Source: Seison nebaliae (lineage: Eukaryota; Rotifera; Pararotatoria; Seisonacea; Seisonidae). Taken from it: a DNA stretch of 29,398 nt. The first letter of the stretch is position 1; each line of letters begins with the position of its first letter. A program made the position numbers and the translations under genes. This document shows positions 1 to 9,891 of the stretch, piece by piece. The stretch covers positions 1 through 29,398 of the forward strand of contig JALJEE010002792.1 in assembly GCA_023231475.1 (NCBI GenBank), given 5' to 3'. The notes below the pieces were generated by a model. That model worked only from the letters and a program-made list of their open reading frames with translations, had not been told where the DNA came from and did no database searches.

Positions 1-318
1 AAAAAATTATACAAAATTTCACTTACAAGCATTACTTACAATAATTCGTACAATTGAACGTAATTGGAGAATATTTCGAGGTTGCTGAACAGTTGCTGCG
101 TTTTATTTGGAAATTTGAAGAGTTGTATATAAATTTGGATGAATTATTGTGCCGTTCAATAAAAAATTTAATGAAATTATCCAAATTTATATACAACTCT
201 TCAAATTTCCAAATAAAACGCAGCAACTGTTCAGCAACCTCGAAATATTCTCCAATTACGTTCAATTGTACGAATTATTGTAAGTAATGCTTGTAAGTGA
301 AATTTTGTATAATTTTTT
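1..318. repeat. Foldback element: perfect 140-base inverted repeat
   Basis: Bases 1-140 are the exact reverse complement of 179-318, with a 38-base spacer at 141-178. I compared the arms by eye over their whole length and found no mismatch. The left arm starts at the first base of the window, so the element may extend outside it, and no target-site duplication can be judged. Transcribed, it would give a long hairpin. Two mirror-image open frames of 77 codons arise only because the arms are identical. It may be a young MITE-like foldback transposon, a hairpin-RNA locus, or a fold-back assembly artefact at a contig end. Confidence 0.9.
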
Positions 319-663
319 AAAAAACTTTTCCGGAATAAAATAGGAGCATGGGTAAGAACAGTTTACATGCGAACAATGTACAAAATTTCCGAAAAAAATG
401 ATTTTCAAAAACCAGAAATCAAACTTTTGATCGGGACACATACATTTTTGTTCGTGTTCCTGTATCTAACACTAATGATCAGTCTTCTAAACCCTCATAA
501 CTATTCGGTTACTCAAACCTTCAATTGTATAATATCAAACATTATTCCACGGAATTTGCGTTAAATATCAAGTTGAAGTGAAATATTTTATGTTCTCTTA
601 CTTTCATTTCAATATTTTTATTTCTTAATTTTCGCTAAAACCGCATTCCAGTCAACACAAAAG
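319..663. other. Intergenic, no gene supported
   Basis: AT-rich sequence between the foldback and the kinase-like gene. It holds one open frame of 65 codons (367-564, +) with a hydrophobic middle, but no family resemblance and no sign of splicing or conservation, so I do not call it. The promoter of the kinase-like gene should lie here; I see no clear TATA box at the expected distance. Confidence 0.5.
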
Positions 664-2303
664 ATGTTATTTTTATTTTTCTTTCTATTTCGAACGATCG
701 AAATCGTTAACACGAGCGACATCATCAGTTTCCGATTTAATTAAATTAAATATACTTCTGTTATGCTTTTTTGTTTTAGTTGACAACGATAATATTTTTA
801 ATCAAGTTCTCTTAATATTTTCCCTAAAATGTTTTTAGTGTTTCACCTTCTTTAATTCTTTTTGAACATAGTTCCCAGAACATTTTGAATATGATATACC
901 TCCTAATTTAAACAATTCTAGATTGGTTAATCAACGACGAATAATAGTGGAAGGAACTTTGCGTACAGAATATTTAAATTCCGAAAACAAATTAATTCAA
1001 ACCAAATCAGCAAGGAATTTAGTGAGAGAAACATTCAATTTGATGCAAGTGAAACAACTTCCAATTGTAATCGAACCGAAAAATTTGGAAGCACAACATA
1101 ATTGTTATGCAAATAGCAGATATCCTCCAAATGCTCATTACGCTCAATATCATATTAATGTTTCAAATTATCAAATTATTTAACTTTAAATCTAATTTGT
1201 TTCTGTTTAGAAACGATTAGGAATTGGTGCTCAAGGTGAAGTTTATCTTTTGGACAAGAATGGTGTATTTTTAGCATTGAAAAGTTGATTATCTTTTTAT
1301 TATGAATCTTATTTTTTTAATAACATATTCCCAGTTTATACATCAGCAAACTCATTCATTATGCAATTGAATGGATTATTGGCATATGGAAACATATTTT
1401 CGACTTTAAGACCATTTCACATTTCACAAGGACCAAGAACCGCTCCAAGAAGACGATCATTTCATCAAAAAAATACACGTTCATTGTTCTCTTATTTATT
1501 ATTTTGAGATTGTTCCATAGGAATGAACATTGTTTATACTCATGGGCCATATTGTATCGCAATGAGTTATGTGAAAGGAAGAACATTGAAATCGACTCCT
1601 ATCAATTTGAAAGATAGACCAGCTTGGCAATCACATCATTTGAAGATTTGTATAAAATTTATATTATCAGCTTTTCGACAGCTGCAAGTATTACATTTCT
1701 CCTTCAATCATTATGGGATGTTCATCAATAATGATGTTTAAATTATTAGACTGTTTAAATATATTTATACGAAATTTTAAGTTATTAGGGAAGTATTCTT
1801 ATACAATGTTCCATGGAGATTTACATATGGAAAACATTCTGGTAACAAATGAAACTGAATACGGTACAAATTATCCACATTTGGTCGATATCGGATTTGA
1901 AGTGTTTTCCTTACTTTCCAAAGATACTGATGTGTTCATTCATCTTTATAATCGTAAATTATTCGCCGACAGTTTCCCTGAACATAAACGCAAATCACAT
2001 TCACTTATTGTACATAGGAATCAAATGTTAAATCAATTACAAATTTTAGATTTATGTCAGTTTTGGGTAATAATGATCCAACAATTCTTTACATATATGG
2101 AAAACCCGCGGGAAGTATGTCGACAAATGCAAAAAGCCCTGTCTCTTGCCGAGAACCGTCCGAAAATAAAAAGTAGTCATTATAAACATTTCCACAGATC
2201 TATTCTATGGCCGTTGTTCAGTCGAATGATTTTTATTAGCGATAATATTCAAACATATTCCCAATCTTGGCTTCCAATCTATCAACTTCTTTCTAATTTC
2301 TGA
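664..2303 (+). CDS. Secreted protein-kinase-like protein, seven exons
   Basis: Predicted exons 664-727, 780-805, 872-1159, 1211-1283, 1335-1478, 1521-1687 and 1782-2303 join in frame to 427 residues. The start ATG opens a hydrophobic leader (MLFLFFFLFRTIEIV), suggesting entry into the secretory pathway. A kinase-like fold begins near residue 127: a glycine loop (GIGAQGEV), a beta-3 lysine (LALK, K150), a catalytic loop HGDLHMEN (D267, N272) and a metal-site motif VDIG (D290) in place of DFG. The HGDLHxEN loop is more like aminoglycoside-phosphotransferase, ABC1 or atypical kinases than classic Ser/Thr kinases. The C-terminal lobe is short and not recognisable. All residues expected for phosphoryl transfer appear present, so activity is possible. 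Substrate and family are unknown. Splice sites are inferred from frame only; the 26-base second exon and the acceptor at 1781 are the least certain. Confidence 0.7.
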
Positions 2304-2492
2304 CCAACAACATAACAATCCATAGTAACAGTGAGAAAAGTTCGCTTATCATCCTCTAATAAAGTCAACAGTTTATTAGTTATTAAAATGTTGGCTTATT
2401 ATCACACTTTTTTCACTGAATGTGCGATTAAATGTTTTCAACATTTTTATCACGCTTATATGAATGGGATTGAAGAAGAATCATTATATTTT
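2304..2492. other. Spacer upstream of U2; likely snRNA promoter
   Basis: This 189-base spacer lies between the kinase-like stop codon and the U2 RNA start. Animal U2 genes use a proximal sequence element about 50-60 bases upstream of the RNA, which would fall near 2430-2445. That element varies between lineages and I cannot identify it by eye. An open frame running from here into U2 (2331-2531) is a chance frame. Confidence 0.4.
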
Positions 2493-2681
2493 ATCGCTTC
2501 TCGGCCTTTTATGGCTAAGATCAATGTGTAGTATCTGTTCTCTGGTTATTGAAATAATCAGGCGGAACTCCAGTTCCGTACATTTTCAATACCATTTTTG
2601 GAACTAGGTTACACTTAGAGCTTGCTCTGATGTATCCGCGAATTCCCCTAGTATTGCAGTACCGCTAGGGTGAGTTCAACT
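2493..2681 (+). ncRNA. U2: U2 spliceosomal snRNA
   Basis: The RNA begins with the canonical 5' end ATCGCTTCTCGGCC and includes GGCTAAGATCA and the branch-point recognition block GTAGTATCTGTTCT (GTAGTA at 2528-2533). A stem-loop IIa follows (CTGGTTAT/ATAATCAG), then IIb (CGGAACT/AGTTCCG), an Sm site ATTTTTGG at 2594-2601, a stem III with the family-typical GAGCTTGCTC, and stem IV with the invariant loop TATTGCAGTACC (about 2646-2670). The 3' end is set by comparison with the usual length of about 190 bases and is approximate. Compared with the common animal/plant form ATCAAAGTGTAG, this copy reads ATCAATGTGTAG, one change just before the branch-point block. All core elements are intact, so it looks functional; U2 pairs with intron branch sites and U6 in the nucleus. 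Confidence 0.95.
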
Positions 2682-3101
2682 CCTTTTAGGAGTAGTAATA
2701 ATTAATTAAACTAACAATGAAGAGGGATATAATAAATATCTTATAAGACGAAGTTCGTTGGTTGTTGAATTTTTTTCTCCATTGAACGTGCATATTTTAT
2801 GATATCTCCGATAGATATTATTTATTGATTGTTGATTTTTATATTAATTATTGTAATATATTTTATTGAAATTCTTACTATTGTGAGTTATTCTTAAGAT
2901 ATATTCAATTATAACAGATATATGTTTTAATGTACTTTCATCAACTTCTTATTTATATTTCCCCAAATTCTTCACAATTTGTTTCAATAATAATTTTACA
3001 AATTAATTAACATCGTAATTAACATTAACATTGTAAGTAAAATCGGTTAACTTACAATTTAGATATAGGGCAAGATGATATAAAAAAATTTTAAAAGATA
3101 T
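2682..3101. other. Intergenic, AT-rich
   Basis: No gene seen. Just after U2 there is a small perfect hairpin (ACTCCT, loop TTT, AGGAGT; 2679-2693), which could belong to 3'-end formation of the snRNA or be chance. An 8-base inverted repeat TTGTAAGT/ACTTACAA sits near 3030-3057. Otherwise low-complexity AT-rich sequence at the 3' side of the macrodomain gene. Confidence 0.5.
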
Positions 3102-3569
3102 TTATTTTAAATAAACAATCGCTTCGATTGCAGTTTGTTGGTGAAAAATATTTTTTAAGATGTCCTCAACTTTAGTCCACTCCAATCCATCAAGTCCACA
3201 TCCAATTTTTGGCATGGCAATTTGTGTCACACCGTGACCGACAGCAATGTCTCGCATTCTCTCCAAACTTTTAGTAAAATCAACATAAGTTGGTTTGTTA
3301 TAATAAAATTGTTTGGTGATCAAATAATAGACATATCTGTTATCTCGTTTTAGAAAGCAACAGCCACCCACTTCTGGTTCTAGATGGAGAGTTAGAAAAA
3401 TTATTCAAATTGAAGAACTTTGTTCTTTTAATTCGTTGACACCACCGAACATCTTTTGGAACATGACAGCGATTCCTTTGCCCATTCGGAGATCTACACT
3501 AACGCAATGTGCGAGTGCAGTTGGGGCTGTTGACGAAAAAAGATCTCCTTTGATAATCTTGAGAGTCAT
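3102..3569 (-). CDS. OARD1: ADP-ribose glycohydrolase, TARG1/OARD1 macrodomain
   Basis: Exons 3569-3419 and 3379-3102, separated by a 39-base intron, give 142 residues; human TARG1 has 152. The protein matches the family from end to end: IIKGDLFSS at the nucleotide-binding start, [25 protein letters not shown], and [13 protein letters not shown]. The two residues that define TARG1 chemistry, the lysine of LITK (K73 here, K84 in human) and the aspartate of GCGLD (D114 here, D125 in human), are both present, so it should be active. The family removes ADP-ribose from glutamate/aspartate side chains and O-acetyl-ADP-ribose, mainly in the nucleus, in DNA-damage signalling. The ATG at 3569 is the first after an in-frame stop; the N-terminus is a little shorter than in human. 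The gene lies downstream of, and on the same strand as, the helicase-like gene. Confidence 0.95.
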
Positions 3570-3716
3570 TGGGTGGATTGTTGAGAAAAGTTTAATTTAA
3601 TAGTAAGCCACCTGAAACTAAAAAGAATAAAAAAAAGATTGAAATGTTCCGAAACAAAAGCATAAACAATAAAATAGAAATTTGTAAAGAAGAATATATT
3701 AAAAGGAAGGAGAATA

Positions 3717-4808
3717 TTATTTAGGAATGAAATTTACAATAATGTCTTTGTGTAATTGATAGATACTTCGAGCGCAGCGATTAATGTACAAGTTTTCAGT
3801 AGGTGGAACGTCGTAGTTGATGATACATAGATTAATATTAATATCATCTTTTATCACCAAATCATCCGTCGTCAACATAACAACAGTTGATTTATTGAGG
3901 AAATTTGAGATAATGTAGTGACGATCTTCCAACGTATCATTTGGTGAGAGAACTAAATGACCAAAACGAACATTGCACAAATTGGATGATATTTTTTCTA
4001 AATCATCACTATTGTTAAAGAAAACGATTTTATGAGATAATTGTAATTCATCAATGATTTTATAGAAATAATTAAATTTCATTTGATCATTTACTTCTAT
4101 TTTATATTCGAGTGAATTGTTCATTGACATCGGATAATGCAGCATGATGGTCATTGGACGTCTCAGCATAATTTTCTTTGATTTGTAAATAACAGCTAGG
4201 ACTTTTGGATCTCTCTTTACATTCGACACACCAACAATGACTTGTGGTCGAGTAAAAAAATTTTCATGAATAACTTCGGTGAATAATTCGACATCGTCTA
4301 TTTCGTCGATGTATAAAAGTTTTATAAAGTTGAAATTGATGAGATAGTTGTTCGTAATAATATGTAAGAAACTTCTCATCGTTCCAACGAGAATAACAGA
4401 ATCTTCTAAATTATTACAACTAAGCTCGTTGCAACACGCACATTCGGTAATGAGTTCCAATATCTTTTTAAAAGTTCTACATTCACTCTCATTCGAAAAG
4501 AGTGCAAACATTTGAGGTTTCTTAAAATTAATGTTGATGCTTATTGTGGCCGCAATGCAAGCGGGTAATATACGTTCGATGAAGGTCGGGCATTGGAAGA
4601 TGATGTCTTTCCGATTTCTTAAACAATTGACGTATCGACTGAGAGGCAAATGAATTCCATAATCCAATTTCTTGATTCGACGTCGAAGTTCATCATCGCT
4701 CAACTCTATTAACATTCCAAGATTTACGTTTTCTGTTTGCTTTCCCCAAAGCTTCAAATTCGTATACTGGAAATTTCCTATTTTCTTTTTTCTAATCCAA
4801 TCTCTCAT
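3717..4808 (-). CDS. Degenerate eIF4A/DEAD-box-like protein, probably ATPase-dead
   Basis: One uninterrupted frame gives 363 residues from the first in-frame ATG (4808); the frame stays open upstream to about 4859 without another ATG. Length and order match eIF4A. The segment ILPACI corresponds to ILPCIKG, VGTMRS to motif Ib VGTPGR, KLLYIDEIDD to motif II (DEAD), VMLTTDDL to VLITTDLL, and CIINYDVPPTENLYINR to VINYDLPTNRENYIHR. The catalytic features are gone. The Walker A site (AxxGxGKT) is replaced by IFQCPTFIER, DEAD is DEID, SAT is missing, and motif VI HRIGRxxR reads NRCARSIY. It should therefore neither bind nor hydrolyse ATP as a helicase. It lacks introns although nearly all neighbours have them, consistent with a retroposed copy that kept its frame. 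Function is unknown; it could act as a decoy or scaffold, or be a young decaying copy, though the frame has no breaks. Confidence 0.8.
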   Translation of the reverse strand: MRDWIRKKKIGNFQYTNLKLWGKQTENVNLGMLIELSDDELRRRIKKLDYGIHLPLSRYVNCLRNRKDIIFQCPTFIERILPACIAATISININFKKPQMFALFSNESECRTFKKILELITECACCNELSCNNLEDSVILVGTMRSFLHIITNNYLINFNFIKLLYIDEIDDVELFTEVIHENFFTRPQVIVGVSNVKRDPKVLAVIYKSKKIMLRRPMTIMLHYPMSMNNSLEYKIEVNDQMKFNYFYKIIDELQLSHKIVFFNNSDDLEKISSNLCNVRFGHLVLSPNDTLEDRHYIISNFLNKSTVVMLTTDDLVIKDDININLCIINYDVPPTENLYINRCARSIYQLHKDIIVNFIPK

Positions 4809-5196
4809 CTTGAATATCAATTCAATAATAATTTCATCTTCCAAATTATTACAAATTATGAATTTCTATTAATAATAATATGGGGATGTTATTTAGGAAG
4901 AATGTTTTCTTTAAAAAAACGTATTGACTATATTAAGATGGATTCTATTAAAACGAATCGTTCATTCAACGAGTTATATTATTAAATAAATAATTAAAAA
5001 TTGAAATAGTTGGAATTTTCATGATTAGGAATAAAATGAAAGAAATATAGGTAAAAGAGAATATAGAAAAAAGTTTGAGATATTTCTATATATAAGTAGA
5101 GATATGATATGAAATATAACGAAAATAAAATTAAATTTGTCCGTTTTTCTATTTGATATGTAAGTAGTGACGACCGAATATATTGGAATTATAAAG
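4809..5196. other. Intergenic between eIF4A-like gene and ERO1
   Basis: Both flanking genes are on the minus strand, so this contains the 3' side of ERO1 and the upstream region of the eIF4A-like gene. It is AT-rich with no recognisable gene. The open frames on the plus strand around 4672-4985 are antisense to the start of the eIF4A-like gene and are not called. Confidence 0.5.
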
Positions 5197-7403
5197 TTAC
5201 AGATCGATATGAGTGTTTTCATTATTTTCTTTTTCTTCTATCAACTTTTTGAAAACAGGAATTGAATCAACACTTTTGCTCAAACGTCCAAATCCATTCC
5301 ACAACGCCACAATTTCCATTCTTCTCAAATTCAATTTTTCAATGTTATTAGTAAATAAGATTTTTAGGGCTGTACCTAATCCAGTCGTCTGTAATAGAAT
5401 ATTAATAGGAAAATTGAGTAAATTAGAAAGTTACTTGTAATTTTCCCCATAATCGACATTTATCACATCCAACACAATCCATGATAGTAGTGATATTTCT
5501 GAATTTGTTGCGGAATTCATCTTTAATCAATTTCATTTCTTCAGAATTCTCTGTAAATAAATTCGATTCGTTAAAATGATATTTGAATGAATCGATCTCA
5601 TCCAAAACACTATTGATGCCTGTCTGAAGTTCCTGATCGATTTCTTTAATTCCTGTATATTTACCACGTTCACGAAAATATGGTGATGCTTTATTCATAG
5701 CTCGCAACACCACCAAATAAGTGAAATAAAGATTTTTCAAATATTGAGGACCTTTAAAATATGAAATATTTAATTAGAATATGTACAACAAATTGTTTAA
5801 ACCTTTTTCCGTCGATTGTTTAGAGAATCGTCTAATGAATTCATCGACATTTGTATTCCATCCTTTTTCATTCAATACCATTTCATCTTTATTATTGATA
5901 TCATTAAGGAATTGATTCTTCTTATCTAAATTTCATAAATTTTTTTCTTTAAGAAAAAATTGTGAGAACTAACTTGCTTTGTAATGCATTCGAGACAGAT
6001 GAATATTTATCGACGTATGTAATCCAGAAATTAATCGATAAAAAACTCTTTTCTCCAAACAACTTTCTTTTAAAAACAAAAATTATTAATTTTTCATTTC
6101 AACTTATTAATTAGACAAAGCATTCTCATCAATCGATCAAATGAACTTACTTCAAATATTCACCAAAACAATCACCGAAAAGAAATAATCACAAAAGGAA
6201 AAATTAGAATGGAGAAATGGTGCAGGTCCATAAAGTGGTTTTCATGCAGACTGATTAAGTAAATGAGATAAACGAAAGGAAAAAAATTAATTTGCAATTG
6301 AATTGTCACCCACCTTCATCGGCTAGCCGGTAAAATCAAGAAAGGAGCAAAGTAGAACCCGAATATCATCATCAAATAATTTAATCAATTATTTATGAGA
6401 TATGAACGATGAAAAGTGGAAAATGAATAAAAAAAACCTGTAAATTTCGATGAAACTGATGGATGTAGTAGTGCATAATGTTGATGAGATTTCTTATCAT
6501 CTGGAGATCTATTAAAAATTACTAATTAAAAAGTTGAAAAAATAGTTTTTATGAACTTGAAACAATTTTCTTCATAAATCGATCGCCATATTCGATGGGC
6601 TGATGGTCCCGCATAACCAGTATACCTTTCTGGATTTAATAACAAATCAACAAAATTGGCGTTTGTCGATTTCTTATCTAAAATGATGTTTAATTAAAAA
6701 ATTTAATTTCTTTTTAATAGAACCATCAATTTCACAAAAATCGAATTTTGATTCTTCATATTTTTCCCATTCTTTTAATGACAGTTCCGTGTTCTCACTA
6801 TAAAAAGATAAGCTTATCAATTCGAAGAAAATCAAAACTTGACTGTAGGATTTAATTTACCTAAATGTTCTTCCAGTTCGTCTTGACAATTCTAATTGAA
6901 AAATTTGAAATAAAACAAAAAACTTTCATATTCACTAACATTAACAGCTGTAGGTACTTCATTCTATTAACAAAGAAAAAATAAGTTTTAAAAAAAATTT
7001 TGTATAACTTCTTTACATAATTTTACATGACAATCTTTCAAAACACAAGTGCTGTCATCAGTCCAATATGGACATTTTTTATTTAAATTAACCTAATTGG
7101 AAATTGTGAATTGTTTCAAGAATATAATTGGAAAAAAGAACTTTGAAATATCTGAAATAATCTTTCTTGAGAAGACTTTCCATTCGAGGGAAAATCTTCA
7201 CCAGATTCAATTGATCAATTAAATCGATACGACAATCACAATCATCAACATTTCCGTTTAACTTTTAGAAGAAAAATTGAAATTTTAAGGAAGAAGAAGA
7301 ATGAGAAAACTTTGCAGAAACATTGATCGGACAAGTTCTGAACTGGATCTTTTGTTAGGGCGAAAACGATGAGATGGATGAAGATAATGTAAACGGATTT
7401 CAT
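5197..7403 (-). CDS. ERO1: ERO1, endoplasmic reticulum disulfide oxidase
   Basis: FAD-dependent enzyme that reoxidises protein disulfide isomerase in the ER lumen. Exons placed by homology and phase: 7403-7311, 7261-7142, 7092-7009, 6963-6924, 6891-6861, 6797-6724, 6677-6557, 6508-6438, then 6062-5974, 5925-5803, 5751-5435 and 5388-5197. A signal peptide ([16 protein letters not shown]) is followed by the family's early cysteines (CFC, DDCDC). Further diagnostic segments are [17 protein letters not shown], the outer shuttle pair in [63 protein letters not shown], and the catalytic region [16 protein letters not shown] with CxxCxxC. The C-terminus LGTALKILF is also typical. Between 6437 and 6063 I could not settle the exons: frame-consistent small exons exist (for example near 6330 and 6270-6190), but none matches the family well, so one or two exons or a base error remain unresolved there. 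Confidence 0.93.
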
Positions 7404-7853
7404 GGAATGTACGTTTATGGAGATGTACGAAAAAGATTTAGATCGAATAAGAATATATTCTTTTTATGAAGTAGTGAGGAAAAGAAATAAGAATTTGTCA
7501 CGTAGGACTAAATCATTTAAATATCCTGTATAGAATGATATTGTTCTTCCAAATTGAGTTCTCTCCAAATAATATTCAATAGATAAGCTAATATTTCATT
7601 CATACTTATCAGTTATATCAGCAAAATTCTTATTATTATGTCGCTTTAAGTAATAACATTAAATAATAAGAAAGTCGACGTCAGCATTAGCCGCCAATAA
7701 TCGACCACTTTCACTTTTATTTATTTAACGCAATTATTAAATTACCTGACAAATGACATGAATTTAATTTGTATAATATTTATATATAATTTTCATATGT
7801 CTTTAACTCTTTTTCTTTATAAATTCCTCTAAAAAAGAGATGTTTGTTGTAAG
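7404..7853. other. Intergenic, ERO1 upstream region
   Basis: This 450-base gap lies between the 3' end of the AprA-like gene and the start of ERO1, both on minus. AT-rich, with no further gene seen. It must hold the ERO1 promoter; I cannot point to a convincing TATA box or ER-stress element. Confidence 0.4.
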
Positions 7854-9891
7854 TTAAACTAGCGTGCCATAACATTCCACTCCTGAACAATTAGGAAACG
7901 GATATTCATCCGGTATAATGACAGTCTCTGTAGTTATGGCGAAATCGGATATGGTATCGAATGCGGTGAACGTTGCTTCCACAAAGAAGCCTAACCAACC
8001 AATCTCAGGAATCGGATAAGTAGCTATATATTGATTTTCTGACTGTTTTAGGAAAGATAAATAGAATTGAATCGATAAAGAAAAAAAAGATTAACAATTT
8101 TTTGAACTGTATGTTCTTTGAACCATATTACAGGATTTGGTATAATTTTCTTTGGATCGTTTGGATCAGCAATTAACAAACGGAAATCTCTTCTGATAAA
8201 GAGAGGAAAGAATTTGTTGTTTGAACAAAGATTTTTGTTTGATAAAAAACCTGCTATTGGATAACGTGTGTGCCTTATAAACAACGATGTCTAATGGAGT
8301 TTGATTAGTTGTCACGATAATGATTCCGTGTGTTCCATTGTAATTGCGTTGCCAATTGAATTCGGGTAATTCGTGTTTCTATTTGATGATTGTTAATAGA
8401 ATTATGTTAGATTGAATAGTTTGAATAAAAGAAAGAAAACTTCGTAATTAGCTAAGAAGAATGCTCTCAAATCGGAGAATATTGACACATAATGTCCTGC
8501 ACACGAATGTTCAGCATTGGGATTTCTCCTGCATTTAACAATAAGAGGAATATTTCAAGGAATTAAGAAATTATATAAAAACTTCAAATATTTCACTCCA
8601 GATAATTGTTGCCAATAGTTAATTTCGTTGTCAGGTAGAAAGAATTCATCTCCCGAACTACAAATAACTAATTTGGGTTTGTTGATATATCGTTCGTTGT
8701 ATGCTTAATTTGGATGAATAATTCGAACAATTTCCAGTTAGTTTAACAAAAGCAATTTTATTTGATTAGCTAACCAAGTGGATCAATAATATCTTCCATA
8801 TCTTTAAAATTCGGACTATCTAATAATTTAGTAACATTCAATTCATAATAATCTTTAAATGCGAATGTCCATCCGCCTAGTGATCTCCACATATGACGCA
8901 TTGCCTAAAATTACGTGAGAATAAATTGGGTAAACTCGATTGAAACTTTTCGTATATTTAATATGTCAAGTACGATAGGAGCGAAAGCGAAAACTCGATC
9001 ATCTACTGCGGCTACTGTCCACGTAGCCCAACCTCGCTATAAACGAAATTAATTTAAAGGAATGCCAATATTGGAAAAGTATTTAGAACTTTAGATCCAC
9101 CAGCTACCATGAACTTTTCTACTTCAACTCCATGCTCGCTCTTCATAAACAATTGAACAGCTGTAAATGAACGAGAAACAGCCTAATAAAAACAGTGTAA
9201 TTTTCTAATAAATCATAAGTCAAATATGACTTTTGTCATTGGCAATCGTAACAATACCCAAGGATCGTGCTTCTCTAAATATTCTTTCCAAGTCCAAGCT
9301 ATAATTCCATCTTCTTTTCTTATTTTCTTTGACGGATCATCTGTGATAGTGAGAAGTGGTAGAATATAGAGATTTTAGATGTAACCATAAAATAATGTTG
9401 GTTCATTTGGCACCTGTCTAATAACTACACTAACTGAACCGGTTGTTATTGAAAAGATGGTTAATAAAGAAATGGTGGTATCCGTCGGTTTAGGTACACT
9501 AGAAATTGGATGATGTGATATGTGTGTAAGTTGAAGATGATAAACTCATTTGGATCATTTCCATGTCCATCAATGAACAAGATAGCAGCATCAGGTCTTG
9601 AAAGATTTTTGGGGACACAGACACTCATGAAATGCCACCAAATAGTTGGTTTCACATAAGACTCTTATTAAACATGTTATATGTTTTTCTATAAATTCGA
9701 TGGTAACCGTTCAACCATTTTTGAGATGTAAAGTTCAATATATGAATAGTATGATCAGACAAGTCATAGCGTCGTATTTCTACAAAATTGAAATTTGGAT
9801 CTGCTCGTTTCACGTAAATATCTAATGGCGTCTCAACTGCAATGAATGTTCGCCATTGACAAACGATTATGAAGAATATTAATTTCCACAT
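7854..9891 (-). CDS. Secreted AprA/PhoPQ-related alpha/beta-hydrolase-like protein
   Basis: Twelve exons (9891-9708, 9663-9546, 9498-9386, 9340-9231, 9182-9090, 9036-8947, 8904-8775, 8703-8583, 8528-8441, 8378-8251, 8192-8096, 8042-7854) join in frame to 486 residues. A signal peptide (MWKLIFFIIVCQWRTFIAV) indicates secretion. The body matches the PhoPQ-activated pathogenicity-related family, which includes bacterial PqaA and Dictyostelium AprA, a secreted proliferation repressor. Family marks are LNFTSQKWL, KPTIWWHFMSVCVP, QVPNEP, DGIIAWTWKEYL, VAGGSKRGWATWTVAAVDDR, MRHMWRSLGGW, CSSGDEFFLPD and NPNAEHSCAGHYVS. By position, Ser205 (GGSKRG), Asp298 (GDEFF) and His327 (AEHS) could form an alpha/beta-hydrolase triad; this is inference, as the family's reaction is not firmly known. 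Asn-linked glycosylation sequons (for example NFT, NVT) suit a secreted protein. Confidence 0.9.

Noticed and set aside
32-287. Two mirror-image 77-codon frames on opposite strands
   Set aside because: Nearly identical proteins arise solely from the perfect inverted repeat; no sign of coding.
367-564. 65-codon frame with a hydrophobic stretch
   Set aside because: No homology, no splice logic, and AT-rich DNA readily gives Leu/Ile/Phe-rich chance frames.
1713-1781. Left part of the long frame before HGDLH as coding sequence
   Set aside because: Using it would break the frame with the preceding exon and separate the helix before the catalytic loop; an intron 1688-1781 restores a normal kinase spacing.
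2331-2531. Open frame of 66 codons running into the U2 gene
   Set aside because: Its end lies inside the U2 snRNA; no family resemblance and no true ATG at its left edge.
4672-4985. Plus-strand frames over the eIF4A-like start
   Set aside because: Antisense shadow of a recognised coding region.
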